A model generated the notes under the pieces. It searched no databases. It worked only from the letters and a program-made list of their open reading frames with translations, and was not told the DNA's origin. From Sphingomonas sp. Leaf22 (lineage in GTDB: Bacteria > Pseudomonadota > Alphaproteobacteria > Sphingomonadales > Sphingomonadaceae), in assembly GCF_001421715.1 (NCBI RefSeq), contig NZ_LMKP01000013.1:1-44942 (forward strand): a stretch of 44,942 bases of DNA, given 5' to 3'. Below are positions 33,175-41,599 of this stretch, piece after piece. Every line of letters starts with the position of its first letter. Position 1 is the first letter of the stretch. Made by a program: the position numbers and the translations under genes.

Positions 33175-36100
33175 ATGGATCTGTCGAAATATGTCCGGGT
33201 CGGACGCTATGACCTGCCCGAACCCACCCGCACCACCGCCCCCGCCGGCAACGTGCTGGGACAGGAAGCCTCGGGCGTCGCCTATAACTGGGATACCGAC
33301 ACGCTGTTCATCATCGGCGACGGCGGGCGTTCGATTACCGAGGTGAGCAAGTCGGGCAAGCTGGTCAGCACGATGACGCTGGGTGCCGGCAACAGTCCGC
33401 AGGGCACCGCCTTCTACGATCCCGAAGGCATCACCTATATCGGCAACGGCCAGTTCGTGTTCACCGAGGAACGCGATCGCAACGCCGTGCTCATCACCTA
33501 TGAAGCGGGCGCGACCAAGACGCGCGCCGATGCGCAGGTCGTCAATCTCGGCACCTTCGTCAACAATATCGGTCTGGAGGGTCTGAGCTACGACCCGCTG
33601 ACCAAGGGCTTCATCTTCGTCAAGGAAGCCGGACCGATCGGCGTGTTCCAGACGACGCTCGACTTCGCCAACAACACCGCCAGCAACGGATCGGCGACGA
33701 CCGAAAATTCGACGAACCTGTTCGATCCGGCGCTGCTCGGCCTGTCCGACGTCGCCGACGTGTTCGCGCTGTCGAACATCCCGTCGCTGGCCGGCACCGC
33801 CGAAGCCGACAACCTCCTGATCATCAGCCAGGAAGAGGGCAAGATCGTGAAGGTCGATCGCGCCGGCAACATCCTGAGCGAACTGGTCATCCAGACCGAT
33901 GCCGGCAATCCGCTGGGCGTCGCTGACCAGCAGCATGAGGGGATCACTGTCGATCGCAACGGCTTCATCTATGTCGTCAACGAGAATGGTGGCGGCGATG
34001 CCGATCATCCGCAACTCTGGGTCTATGCCCCGGCCGACTTCCCCAATGCCGCGCCGAGCGCGATCACGCTCGGCAACGCTTTGTCGGTGATCGAGGAAAA
34101 CAGCGGCACCGCCCGCCGGGTGAAGGTCGCCGACGTGCTGGTCGCCGACGACGGCATCGGCGTGAACCAGCTGGCCGTCACCGGAGCCGACGCCGCCTTC
34201 TTCGACGTCGATTCGACCGGCCTGTATCTGAAGGCCGGTACGAAACTCGATTACGAAACCAAGACCAGCTATGCGGTCACCGTCACCGTCGATGATCCCA
34301 ATGTCGGCGGCGCGGTCGATGCCAGCGTCGATTATGTGCTGAACGTCACCGACATCGCCAACGAAGTCGTCAAGCCGACGCTGTTCATCTCCGAAATCGC
34401 GCCATGGTCGAGCAGCAACAGTCCGGTCGCCGCCGACTGGTTCGAAGTCACCAATAGCGGCGACGTCGCGATCGACCTCACCGGATGGAAGGTCGACGAT
34501 AATTCGGCGCAATTCAGCAACGCCCGCGCGCTGACCGGCATCGCCCGGATCGGTGCAGGGGAGTCGGTCATCTTCTTCGAAACCGCCGATCTGGCCGCGA
34601 CGCAGGCGGCGTTCGTCGATGCATGGTTCGGCGGCAAGGCCCCGGCAGGACTGCAATTCGGTGCCTATACCGGGTCGGGCGTCGGCCTGAGCAGCAACGG
34701 CGATCAGGTCAATCTGTACGACACGGCCGGCGAAGTGCGGGCCAGCGTCAGCTTCGGCGCATCGCCCGCCGCCAGCCCGTTCGCAACCTTCAACAACGCC
34801 GCCGCCGTCAACAATGGCGAAGTGACCACGCTCAGCGAAGCTGGCGAGAACGGCGCGGTCGCGGTCGGCACCGGCGCCACCGCCGCGATCGGTTCGCCCG
34901 GCACGGTCGGCAAGCTGTTCGTATCGGAAGTCGCGCCTTGGGCAAGCGGCGACAGCCCGGTCGGTGCCGACTGGTTCGAAGTCACTAATTCGACCGGTCT
35001 CGCCATCGACCTGACCGGGTGGAAGGTCGACGACAATTCGCAGTCACCGATCGCCGCCGTCGCCCTGACCGGCGTCGATGCGATCGCCGCCGGGGAATCG
35101 GTCATCTTCGTCAACGGCGGCGCGATCGAGGTTCAGGCGTTCGTCACCACATGGTTCGGCGGCACGCTGCCCGATGGCGTCCGGATCGGGACCTATACCG
35201 GATCGGGCATCGGGCTGAGCACCGGCGGCGATCAGGTCAACCTGTACGACGCGGGCAATATGCTGCGTGCCAGCGTCAGCTTCGGCCAGTCGACCGGCCG
35301 CCCGTCGCTCGCGACGTTCGACAACGCCGCCGGGCTGACCGGCCCGATCGCGCAGACCAGCACCATCGGCACCAATGGTGCCTATCAGGTGACGACCGTC
35401 AACGGCACCGAAACCGGATCGCCCGGATCGATCCGCACGGCGATCGACGACAGCAATGCCGCACCGACTGCCATCGCGCTCGCCAACGCGCTGGACGGCA
35501 TCGACGAAAACACCGGCACGCTGACCCGGATCAAGGTCGCCGACATCGCCATTACCGACGATGGACGCGGCACCAATGCGCTGGGCCTGACCGGCAGCGA
35601 CGCGGCCTTTTTCGAAGTCGACGCCAACGGCCTGTATCTGAAGGCCGGCACCAATCTCGATTACGAAGCCAGGACCAGCTACGCGGTCACCATCACCGTC
35701 GACGATCCGACGGTCGGTGCGACGCCCGACGCCACCATCGATTATGTGCTGAACGTCCGCGACATCGCCAACGAAGGCACCGGTCCGGCGATCCGCATCA
35801 CCGAAGTCGCCCCATGGGCCAGCGGCGACAGCCCGGTGCGCGCCGACTGGTTCGAACTGACGAACTTTTCCGATGCCGCGGTCGATATCGCCGGGTGGCG
35901 CGTCGACGACGATTCGAACAGCTTCGCCGCGTCGGTCGCGCTGAGCGGCGTGACCAGCATCGCCGCCGGCCAGTCGGTGATCTTCCTCCAGACCACCGAC
36001 CTTGCCGCGACGGCAAAAACCTTCGTCGACACGTGGTTCGACGGACAGGCACCGGCCGGGCTGACCTTTGGCAGCTATACCGGGTCGGGCATCGGATTGA

Positions 36101-36822
36101 GCGGCGGCGGCGACGCGGTCGTCCTGTTCGACGCCGCCGGGCGGGTCGCGGCCAACGTCACCTTCGGCGCGTCGACCGGCGTGCCCGCGCTGGCGACGTT
36201 CGACAATGCGGCGGGGCTGAACAATGCCCGCCTGACGACCATCGCCACCGCCGGCATCGACGGTGCGTTCGCGGTTCCCGGCAGCACCGGCAACAGCGAA
36301 ACCGGATCGCCGGGCTATATCGCGCCGTCGCAGATCGTCGGCGGGGCCGGTAACGACGTGCTGAACGGCACCGTCCTTGCCGATTTGATGATGGGCGGCG
36401 CGGGCAACGACACGCTGTCGGGCATGGCCGGCAACGACCGTCTGGTCGGCGGCGCCGGATCGGACACGATGCGCGGCAGCGCGGGGGCCGATGCGTTCTT
36501 CTTCGCGGTCGGCGACAACAGCCTGTCGCGGGCCCGGGCACAGACGCTCGATCGCATCCTCGACTTCTCGGCGCAGGACGTGCTGGTCACCGACGTCGCG
36601 CTGTTCGACAGCGACGACAACGGCATCGTCACCTTCGGCCGGAACAAGCTGCTCGACCTGACCGGCGGCGGACAGGTCAGCATCATCGGCGAGAACGGCA
36701 AGCGCGTCCTCGCGCTCGAGTTCGACGGCATCTGGCGCGACGAAGCGACCGGCATCGACCATTATGTCTACAGCCTGGTCGGCTCCGCCGCCGGGGTCGC
36801 CACCCTCGACCTGACCGCTTGA
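33175..36822 (+). CDS. RTX exoprotein with SdiA-regulated/phytase-like domain, cadherin-like repeats and three lamin-tail-like modules
   Basis: A 1215-aa protein without a signal peptide. Residues 1-290 form a beta-propeller-like SdiA-regulated/phytase-esterase-like domain (SGVAYNWDTDTLFIIGDGG, FYDPEGITYIGNGQFVFTEE, QQHEGITVDRNGFIYVVNEN). A cadherin-like module follows at about 294-398, then lamin-tail (LTD)-like modules at 403-579 and 581-756, a second cadherin-like module at 764-868, a third LTD-like module at 873-1048 and RTX nonapeptides at about 1055-1110 (GGAGNDVL, GGAGNDTL, GNDRLVGGAGSD). RTX repeats with no Sec signal indicate type I secretion and Ca2+-dependent folding outside the cell; no T1SS genes lie in the window. 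ATG 33175 has GGGGA upstream; ATG 33166 is an alternative. Confidence 0.87.
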   Translation: MDLSKYVRVGRYDLPEPTRTTAPAGNVLGQEASGVAYNWDTDTLFIIGDGGRSITEVSKSGKLVSTMTLGAGNSPQGTAFYDPEGITYIGNGQFVFTEERDRNAVLITYEAGATKTRADAQVVNLGTFVNNIGLEGLSYDPLTKGFIFVKEAGPIGVFQTTLDFANNTASNGSATTENSTNLFDPALLGLSDVADVFALSNIPSLAGTAEADNLLIISQEEGKIVKVDRAGNILSELVIQTDAGNPLGVADQQHEGITVDRNGFIYVVNENGGGDADHPQLWVYAPADFPNAAPSAITLGNALSVIEENSGTARRVKVADVLVADDGIGVNQLAVTGADAAFFDVDSTGLYLKAGTKLDYETKTSYAVTVTVDDPNVGGAVDASVDYVLNVTDIANEVVKPTLFISEIAPWSSSNSPVAADWFEVTNSGDVAIDLTGWKVDDNSAQFSNARALTGIARIGAGESVIFFETADLAATQAAFVDAWFGGKAPAGLQFGAYTGSGVGLSSNGDQVNLYDTAGEVRASVSFGASPAASPFATFNNAAAVNNGEVTTLSEAGENGAVAVGTGATAAIGSPGTVGKLFVSEVAPWASGDSPVGADWFEVTNSTGLAIDLTGWKVDDNSQSPIAAVALTGVDAIAAGESVIFVNGGAIEVQAFVTTWFGGTLPDGVRIGTYTGSGIGLSTGGDQVNLYDAGNMLRASVSFGQSTGRPSLATFDNAAGLTGPIAQTSTIGTNGAYQVTTVNGTETGSPGSIRTAIDDSNAAPTAIALANALDGIDENTGTLTRIKVADIAITDDGRGTNALGLTGSDAAFFEVDANGLYLKAGTNLDYEARTSYAVTITVDDPTVGATPDATIDYVLNVRDIANEGTGPAIRITEVAPWASGDSPVRADWFELTNFSDAAVDIAGWRVDDDSNSFAASVALSGVTSIAAGQSVIFLQTTDLAATAKTFVDTWFDGQAPAGLTFGSYTGSGIGLSGGGDAVVLFDAAGRVAANVTFGASTGVPALATFDNAAGLNNARLTTIATAGIDGAFAVPGSTGNSETGSPGYIAPSQIVGGAGNDVLNGTVLADLMMGGAGNDTLSGMAGNDRLVGGAGSDTMRGSAGADAFFFAVGDNSLSRARAQTLDRILDFSAQDVLVTDVALFDSDDNGIVTFGRNKLLDLTGGGQVSIIGENGKRVLALEFDGIWRDEATGIDHYVYSLVGSAAGVATLDLTA
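34054..36318 (+). repeat. Internal duplicated modules in the RTX exoprotein gene
   Basis: Two cadherin-like units (about 34054-34368 and 35464-35778) share SGLYLKAGT/NGLYLKAGT, LDYE, TSYAVT and DYVLNV. Three LTD-like units (34381-34911, 34915-35440, 35791-36318) share EIAPW/EVAPW, ADWFE, DLTGWKVDD and YTGSG with GLS. The order CAD-LTD-LTD-CAD-LTD indicates duplication of a CAD-LTD block and of LTD alone. Confidence 0.85.
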
Positions 36823-36829
36823 CGCATCG

Positions 36830-36866
36830 CCGGGGGATCGGAAGCACGCGCCGCCGATCCCCCCGG
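36830..36866. terminator. Bidirectional terminator between RTX gene and GDPD gene
   Basis: CCGGGGGATCGG (36830-36841) pairs with CCGATCCCCCCGG (36854-36866), a 12-bp stem with one bulged C, seven bases after the RTX gene stop and four bases before the end of the convergent GDPD gene. Its position and symmetry fit a shared terminator. Confidence 0.7.
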
Positions 36867-36870
36867 TTCC

Positions 36871-37809
36871 TTACCGTCGGGCGCGCACCTGCCGCCAGAC
36901 CAGCAGCGCGTCGACCGCATCGGTCTGGATCAGGCGGACGCCGCTATCCGCCAGTCGTCCCCAGACCGCTTCGGGATCGCGGGCCGCGGCCGCATCGCCG
37001 CCCAGCCCGGTCACGAACCCTTCGAACAGGGTGTTGACCCAGACGGCCATGCCCGCTTGACGGGCGGCGGCGACGCTGGCCGGCAGGCTGGCGAGCGGCA
37101 TCCGCGGCAGTTCGACGGCCAGCGGCTTACGCCGCGCGCCCGCCTGTTGCCGGATAATCGCCGGCACGTCGGCGGCGGCCGGGTCGCCGGTGATCGGGAT
37201 CGGCGCAAACGGCACCCGGTCATAGGGCGGCATCGCGGCCAGTGGCGGCGACCCGATCCCGGCAAAGGTCTTGACGATCACCCGGTCGGCCACACCCGCT
37301 CGCACCACCGCGTCGACCACCTCGCCATAGATTGCGTCCTTCACGTCGAGGTTCAGGACGATCCGCCCCTTCGCCAGCGCCAGCAGCTCGTCGAGGGTCG
37401 GCACCCGTTCGTCGGTGAGCGCGGTCCCCGCCCCGCCTTCGTCGTCGCGCAGGCGCAGCGCGCGGATTTGCGCAAGGGTCAGGTCGGCGACCTTCCCGGT
37501 GCCATCGGTGGTCCGGTCGACGCTGTCGTCATGGACCATGACCAGATAGCCGTCGCGGGTGCGGCGCACATCGGTTTCCATCACCTCGACGCCCAACGCC
37601 GCACAGCGCAGCAGCCCGGCGCGAGAATTTTCGGGAAGCGTTCCGGCCATCCCACGCGTCGGCGCGGCGGCATGACAGCCGCGATGGGCGATGGCGATGA
37701 TGCCGCCCCTGGGATCGGCGATCCGACGCATCGTATCGACCGGTCCCGCCTGTGCCGCCGACGCGACGACACAGGCAAGGACGGTGGCGAGCAGCGGACG
37801 GATCACCAC
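36871..37809 (-). CDS. Glycerophosphodiester phosphodiesterase, exported
   Basis: A 312-aa enzyme with a signal peptide (LLATVLACVVASAAQA, cut near residue 21). GDPD motifs are IAIAHRG (His42, Arg43), TLPENSRAG (Glu60, Asn61), VEVMETDVRRTRDG (Glu78, Asp80) and MVHDDSVDRTTDG with catalytic His93, then LNLDVKD. It hydrolyses glycerophosphodiesters to glycerol-3-phosphate and an alcohol in the periplasm. The start is GTG 37809 or GTG 37806, overlapping the TBDR5 stop by 7 or 4 nt; either way translation is coupled. The pairing suggests that TBDR5 imports a phosphodiester that this enzyme hydrolyses. Confidence 0.93.
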   Translation of the reverse strand: MVIRPLLATVLACVVASAAQAGPVDTMRRIADPRGGIIAIAHRGCHAAAPTRGMAGTLPENSRAGLLRCAALGVEVMETDVRRTRDGYLVMVHDDSVDRTTDGTGKVADLTLAQIRALRLRDDEGGAGTALTDERVPTLDELLALAKGRIVLNLDVKDAIYGEVVDAVVRAGVADRVIVKTFAGIGSPPLAAMPPYDRVPFAPIPITGDPAAADVPAIIRQQAGARRKPLAVELPRMPLASLPASVAAARQAGMAVWVNTLFEGFVTGLGGDAAAARDPEAVWGRLADSGVRLIQTDAVDALLVWRQVRARR

Positions 37810-40316
37810 TTGCGGCTCACGATCAGGCGGAAGTTGCGCCCGAACAGCGGCCGGCCGAAGATCGCGGTCGGCACGCCCTGCCCGAACCGGTCGCCTGCGG
37901 TATTGCCTTCGGTAAAGCCATGCGCGTTGGTGATGTTGTCGCCCACGATCTGGACCTGCCAGTCGCCGTTGCTGACCGTCCCGCCCAACCCGAACGCGCC
38001 ATAAGCCGGCAGCGCGGTGCTGTTGAAGAAGTCGGTATAGCGCCGGCCGACATAGTCATAGCGTCCATAGACGCTGACCGCTGCGCCGCCCAAGTCGAGG
38101 TCGATGGTCGGCCGTACGTTCAGGAACAACTTCGGTTCGCGGATGATCTGCTTGCCGCTCGCCCGGCTGCCATCGGCACCGGTATTGCTGCTGAAGTTCA
38201 GATAGCGCGGGTCCTGGAACGTCACCGACCCGGCGAGCGAGAAGGGTCCGGTCAGGCGCAGCTGCCCATCGGCCTCCAGCCCCTTGGTCTCGGCGGTGCC
38301 GATGAAGTTCGTCACCTGATCGGCGCGGCCCGTCGCCGGGTTGAACGCGGCGAAGCTGGCGTTCAGCGGATCGAAGCGGGTGTAGAAGCCGGTGACGTAG
38401 AGATAGGAGCGTCCGGCGGCGAACTTCACGCCCGCCTCGTACAGCTTGGCCTTGGTCGCGACGATCGCCGCCACCGGATAGTTCAGCGCGATGGTCGTGT
38501 TGGGCGGCACCTCCAGCTGCGAAGCGCGGAGATACGCGCCGATATTGCCGGTTGCGTCGTAATTGGCCCCGACCGTCCAGTTGGTCGCCTGCTGCTTCAG
38601 CCGCAACGTACCGATCGCGCCGGTGAACCCGCGCGTGGCATTGTCGGCCAGCGTGGTGGCGTCGCCCAGATTATAGCTCGACGTCAGCCGGCCGAACCCG
38701 TCATAGCTATACCATTCGTGACGCAGGCCGGCATCGATCCGCAGCCGGTCGGTCACGTCCCACGTGTCGGTGCCGTACAGCGCGAACAGCTGGCCGTCGG
38801 TCGCACCGCCGCCCAGCGTCGCGGCATTCGCCAGCGCGCCATTGTCGGTGACATAGCCCAGCACCGCGCCCGTCGCGCCATAGGCGGCGAGGTCCAGCGT
38901 GCGCGGCCGCGACTTCACCTCAACCAGCAGGTTCTGGTACGCGTTGAACGTCTTCTGACCCCAGAAAGAGGTATAGACCCCGGCACGCAGATCGTGCGCA
39001 CCGATCGCGGTTTCCAGCTTGCGCGTGACCGACAGGTCGCCCTGCGTCGAATGGAAATCCGTTTCGACCGAACGATATTGCGCCTGCATTACCAGGCCGG
39101 AATCGGCGGCGGGGTTATAGGCGGTCTGTCCGCCCGTACCGGCGACGCTGTAGCCGAGGCGGCTGACGTTCGCACCGAATGCGGTGGTCGCCGCTGCGCG
39201 GAAATTATTGGCGAACGTCGTCGCATCGACCGGGTTCGACGTCGAATAGAAGGCGTCGAAATGCAGCTTGCCCTGCGTCACGCCACCCTTGGCCGACACG
39301 TGCCAGTCGCCGACATCGCCTTCGTAATTCAGCGCGACGTTCCCGAATTGCAGATGCCGCCCATTGGCCAGATCGCCGCGCTGGTTCTGCAACACGCCAG
39401 CACCATCGCGATACTTGATGTTCACCTGCCGCAGCGACGGGCTGTTCAGCGTACCGGTGAAATAGTCGATATACTTGTCGAGGCTGACCGACGGATCGCG
39501 CGGATCGGCGGTCGGGATCGACAGATAGAACAGGTTGTGGTCGTTGGTGTATTGCCCCGACAGCTTCACGAACCCATTGGCCAGATCATGGCGGATGTTG
39601 GCGCGGATCTGCCCGCCGCGATCGGACGGAAAGCCGGAGTCGCGATAGCCGTCATGATGGCGCAGGAAGCCGCCGATGGCGTAATAGGTGTCCTTCGAAA
39701 TCGGTCCCGCCTGATATGCGTCGAGGCGGTACAGCCCGGTATCGCCCAGCGTCAGCTGCGCCTTGCCGCGCGTCGTCGCATTGCCGGTCACGGTGATGAC
39801 GTTGGCGATCGCGGCCGCGGTGCTGGCATAGATCGGTGCCGGACCGCCGCGAACGACCTCGATCCGGTCGGTCATCAGGTCGAGCCGGTTCATGCCGTCG
39901 CCCTGATTGAAGAAGAAGCCGTCCAGTTCTTGGAACAACGGCAACCCGTCCTGCTGATAATAGAGGAAACCGCGATCGGTCGGGATGCCGCGCACGCGGG
40001 TGATGTTCTGCACCTCGCCGCCGGTCGCCTCGGCATGGATGCCCGGCAACGTCCCGATCAGGTCGGTCGTGCTCTTGGGCGCGATTTTCTGAATATCGGT
40101 CTGGCTCAGCGAATTGACCGCATAGGATACGTCGAAGCGCCGCTGCTGCCGCGCCGATCCGGTGACGATGATGTCCGATGCCGGTGCGTCCATGGACTCC
40201 ACGGTCTCGGCGGTCGGCGTCGTATCGCGCGCGGTCGGCGTGGTTTGCGCGATGGCCGGACTGGCGATGGCAAGCAGCGCGACATACGCGACGCCGCCCA
40301 GGAATTTGGTGTGCAT
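37803..40316 (-). CDS. TonB-dependent receptor 5 (TBDR5)
   Basis: An 837-aa outer-membrane receptor. The signal peptide is cut near AIA-Q (residue 23). SDIIVTG at 47-53 is followed by plug motifs SLSQTDIQKIAPKSTTDLIG and then TLPGIHAEA, and IEVVRGGPAPIYASTAAAIA before the barrel. The C-terminus is aromatic (SRKW). ATG 40316 has AGGGGG about 10 bases upstream and begins the signal peptide; a longer frame to 40361 is not needed. It overlaps the GDPD gene. A single Pho-like half-site (CTGTCAC on the coding strand, 40371-40365) lies 49 bases upstream. The ligand is probably a glycerophosphodiester or phosphorylated compound, by context only. Confidence 0.92.
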   Translation of the reverse strand: MHTKFLGGVAYVALLAIASPAIAQTTPTARDTTPTAETVESMDAPASDIIVTGSARQQRRFDVSYAVNSLSQTDIQKIAPKSTTDLIGTLPGIHAEATGGEVQNITRVRGIPTDRGFLYYQQDGLPLFQELDGFFFNQGDGMNRLDLMTDRIEVVRGGPAPIYASTAAAIANVITVTGNATTRGKAQLTLGDTGLYRLDAYQAGPISKDTYYAIGGFLRHHDGYRDSGFPSDRGGQIRANIRHDLANGFVKLSGQYTNDHNLFYLSIPTADPRDPSVSLDKYIDYFTGTLNSPSLRQVNIKYRDGAGVLQNQRGDLANGRHLQFGNVALNYEGDVGDWHVSAKGGVTQGKLHFDAFYSTSNPVDATTFANNFRAAATTAFGANVSRLGYSVAGTGGQTAYNPAADSGLVMQAQYRSVETDFHSTQGDLSVTRKLETAIGAHDLRAGVYTSFWGQKTFNAYQNLLVEVKSRPRTLDLAAYGATGAVLGYVTDNGALANAATLGGGATDGQLFALYGTDTWDVTDRLRIDAGLRHEWYSYDGFGRLTSSYNLGDATTLADNATRGFTGAIGTLRLKQQATNWTVGANYDATGNIGAYLRASQLEVPPNTTIALNYPVAAIVATKAKLYEAGVKFAAGRSYLYVTGFYTRFDPLNASFAAFNPATGRADQVTNFIGTAETKGLEADGQLRLTGPFSLAGSVTFQDPRYLNFSSNTGADGSRASGKQIIREPKLFLNVRPTIDLDLGGAAVSVYGRYDYVGRRYTDFFNSTALPAYGAFGLGGTVSNGDWQVQIVGDNITNAHGFTEGNTAGDRFGQGVPTAIFGRPLFGRNFRLIVSRKW

Positions 40317-40391
40317 GGAAAGAAGCCCCCTTTGGTTTCGTTGAAGGGCCCTTGGCGGCACTGCGTGACAGTTTTATTTGCTTACACGCAA

Positions 40392-41534
40392 TTAAATCGT
40401 GGTTTGATGGGACGTGATCGCGTGGATCGGGATCATCGCCGCGCCGATCACCACCGCCTTGCTGCCGATGGCGGACGCAAGCACAGGCGGCAGGGTCGCC
40501 CGATACTTGTCGCCGCGACGACGGCCGATCGCGTCCAGCCCGTCGGCGATGCGGCGCAGCAGCGGCAGCGGCAATGCGCCCGACACGATGATCGCGCCGG
40601 GATCGAGCCAGACGATGCCGCTCAGCACGGCCAGGTCCAGCTGCCCGATCACCCGGTCGGTCCAGCGGTCGATGATCGCCCGATGCGTCGCCATCAATCC
40701 GTCGATGTCCGCTAGCGAATCGACCTCGACACCCTCGGCACGCAGGGTCCGCAGCAGGTCGATGCCCGATGGCCGGTCGCCATCACCGGGAAACAGCCGT
40801 CCGACCTCACCGGCATTGCCATGTTCGCCGAGGAACAGGTCGCGCTCCGCAATCAATCCGCCGCCGACGCCATGCCCCAGAAACAGGGTCAGGACCGATC
40901 GATAGCGACCGATGATGCCGTCCTGATAATATTCGGCCAGCCCGGCGACGCTGGCGTCGTTCTCGATCCACACCGGCATGCCCAGCACGTCGCCGATGAT
41001 CTCGGCCAGCGGCACGTCGTCCCACCCGGCGACGCGGTCGACGACGGCGCGACGATTGCGGTCGCCCGACAGGGCATAGCCCGGAACGGCGACCCCCATC
41101 CCCAGAAACTGGCCGCGCATGAATCCGTGTGCCGCCGCCAGCGCCTGCAACCGCGCCTCGACGGCGCGCGCGAACACGCGGGGGTCGGGACTGTCGAATG
41201 GCGTCGTATCATGTACCAGCGGCCGGCCGCGAAAATCGACCAGCACCAGTTCCAGCCAACCGGGATGCGGCGTCGCACCGATCGCCCAGCCGCCGCCCCC
41301 TGACACGGTCAGCGGCACCAATGGCCGCCCCCGCGCCACCGCTTCGGGGGATTCGCGTTCCTCGATCAAGCCGAGCGCCAACAGCGATTGGGTCAGCCGG
41401 GTCACCGTCGCGCCGTTCATCCCCAGCACCTGCGCCAGTCGCGTCCGCGGGGCGGTCCCCTCGATCCGCAACTGGATCAGGACCCGGCGTTGCGGTTCGC
41501 TGAGCGGGATGGGCGGGCGGTGCGGACGCGACAT
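40392..41534 (-). CDS. ROK family transcriptional regulator
   Basis: A 380-aa protein. The winged helix (about 12-65: PQRRVLIQLRIEGTAPRTRL, then GMNGATVTRLTQSLLALGLI) is fused to a ROK fold with MGVAVPGYA, VWIENDASVAGLAEYY, LFLGHGVGGGLIAERDLFLG and EHGNAGEVGRLFP. The zinc-binding cysteines of ROK kinases are missing, so it is probably a sugar-responsive repressor. ATG 41534 is chosen; a TTG start at 41564 would put the coding region across the palindrome at 41551-41564. It is divergent from the GPH-type MFS transporter, which it probably regulates, possibly with TBDR5 across the short gap at its 3' side. Confidence 0.88.
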   Translation of the reverse strand: MSRPHRPPIPLSEPQRRVLIQLRIEGTAPRTRLAQVLGMNGATVTRLTQSLLALGLIEERESPEAVARGRPLVPLTVSGGGGWAIGATPHPGWLELVLVDFRGRPLVHDTTPFDSPDPRVFARAVEARLQALAAAHGFMRGQFLGMGVAVPGYALSGDRNRRAVVDRVAGWDDVPLAEIIGDVLGMPVWIENDASVAGLAEYYQDGIIGRYRSVLTLFLGHGVGGGLIAERDLFLGEHGNAGEVGRLFPGDGDRPSGIDLLRTLRAEGVEVDSLADIDGLMATHRAIIDRWTDRVIGQLDLAVLSGIVWLDPGAIIVSGALPLPLLRRIADGLDAIGRRRGDKYRATLPPVLASAIGSKAVVIGAAMIPIHAITSHQTTI

Positions 41535-41550
41535 GATGCGGATGATATAG

Positions 41551-41564
41551 TTGCGACGTGTCAA
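41551..41564. promoter_or_regulatory. Palindromic operator candidate between ROK regulator and MFS
   Basis: TTGCGACGTGTCAA has the symmetric form TTG-NN-ACGT-NN-CAA, with ten of fourteen bases symmetric. It sits in the 65-base gap between the divergent starts at 41534 and 41600, where a ROK repressor would control both genes. Confidence 0.45.
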
Positions 41565-41599
41565 ATAAATGAAATCGCCGCCGCCTATGCGCAGCCATC

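Noticed and set aside
40365..40371. Single CTGTCAC half-site upstream of TBDR5 as a full Pho box
   Set aside because: The neighbouring heptamers at 11 bp (AGCAAAT, TGCCGCC) do not match; only a half-site can be claimed.
41559..41564. TTGACA as a -35 box for the ROK regulator gene
   Set aside because: No -10-like hexamer lies 16-18 bp downstream before the start codon; it is better explained as half of the palindrome.
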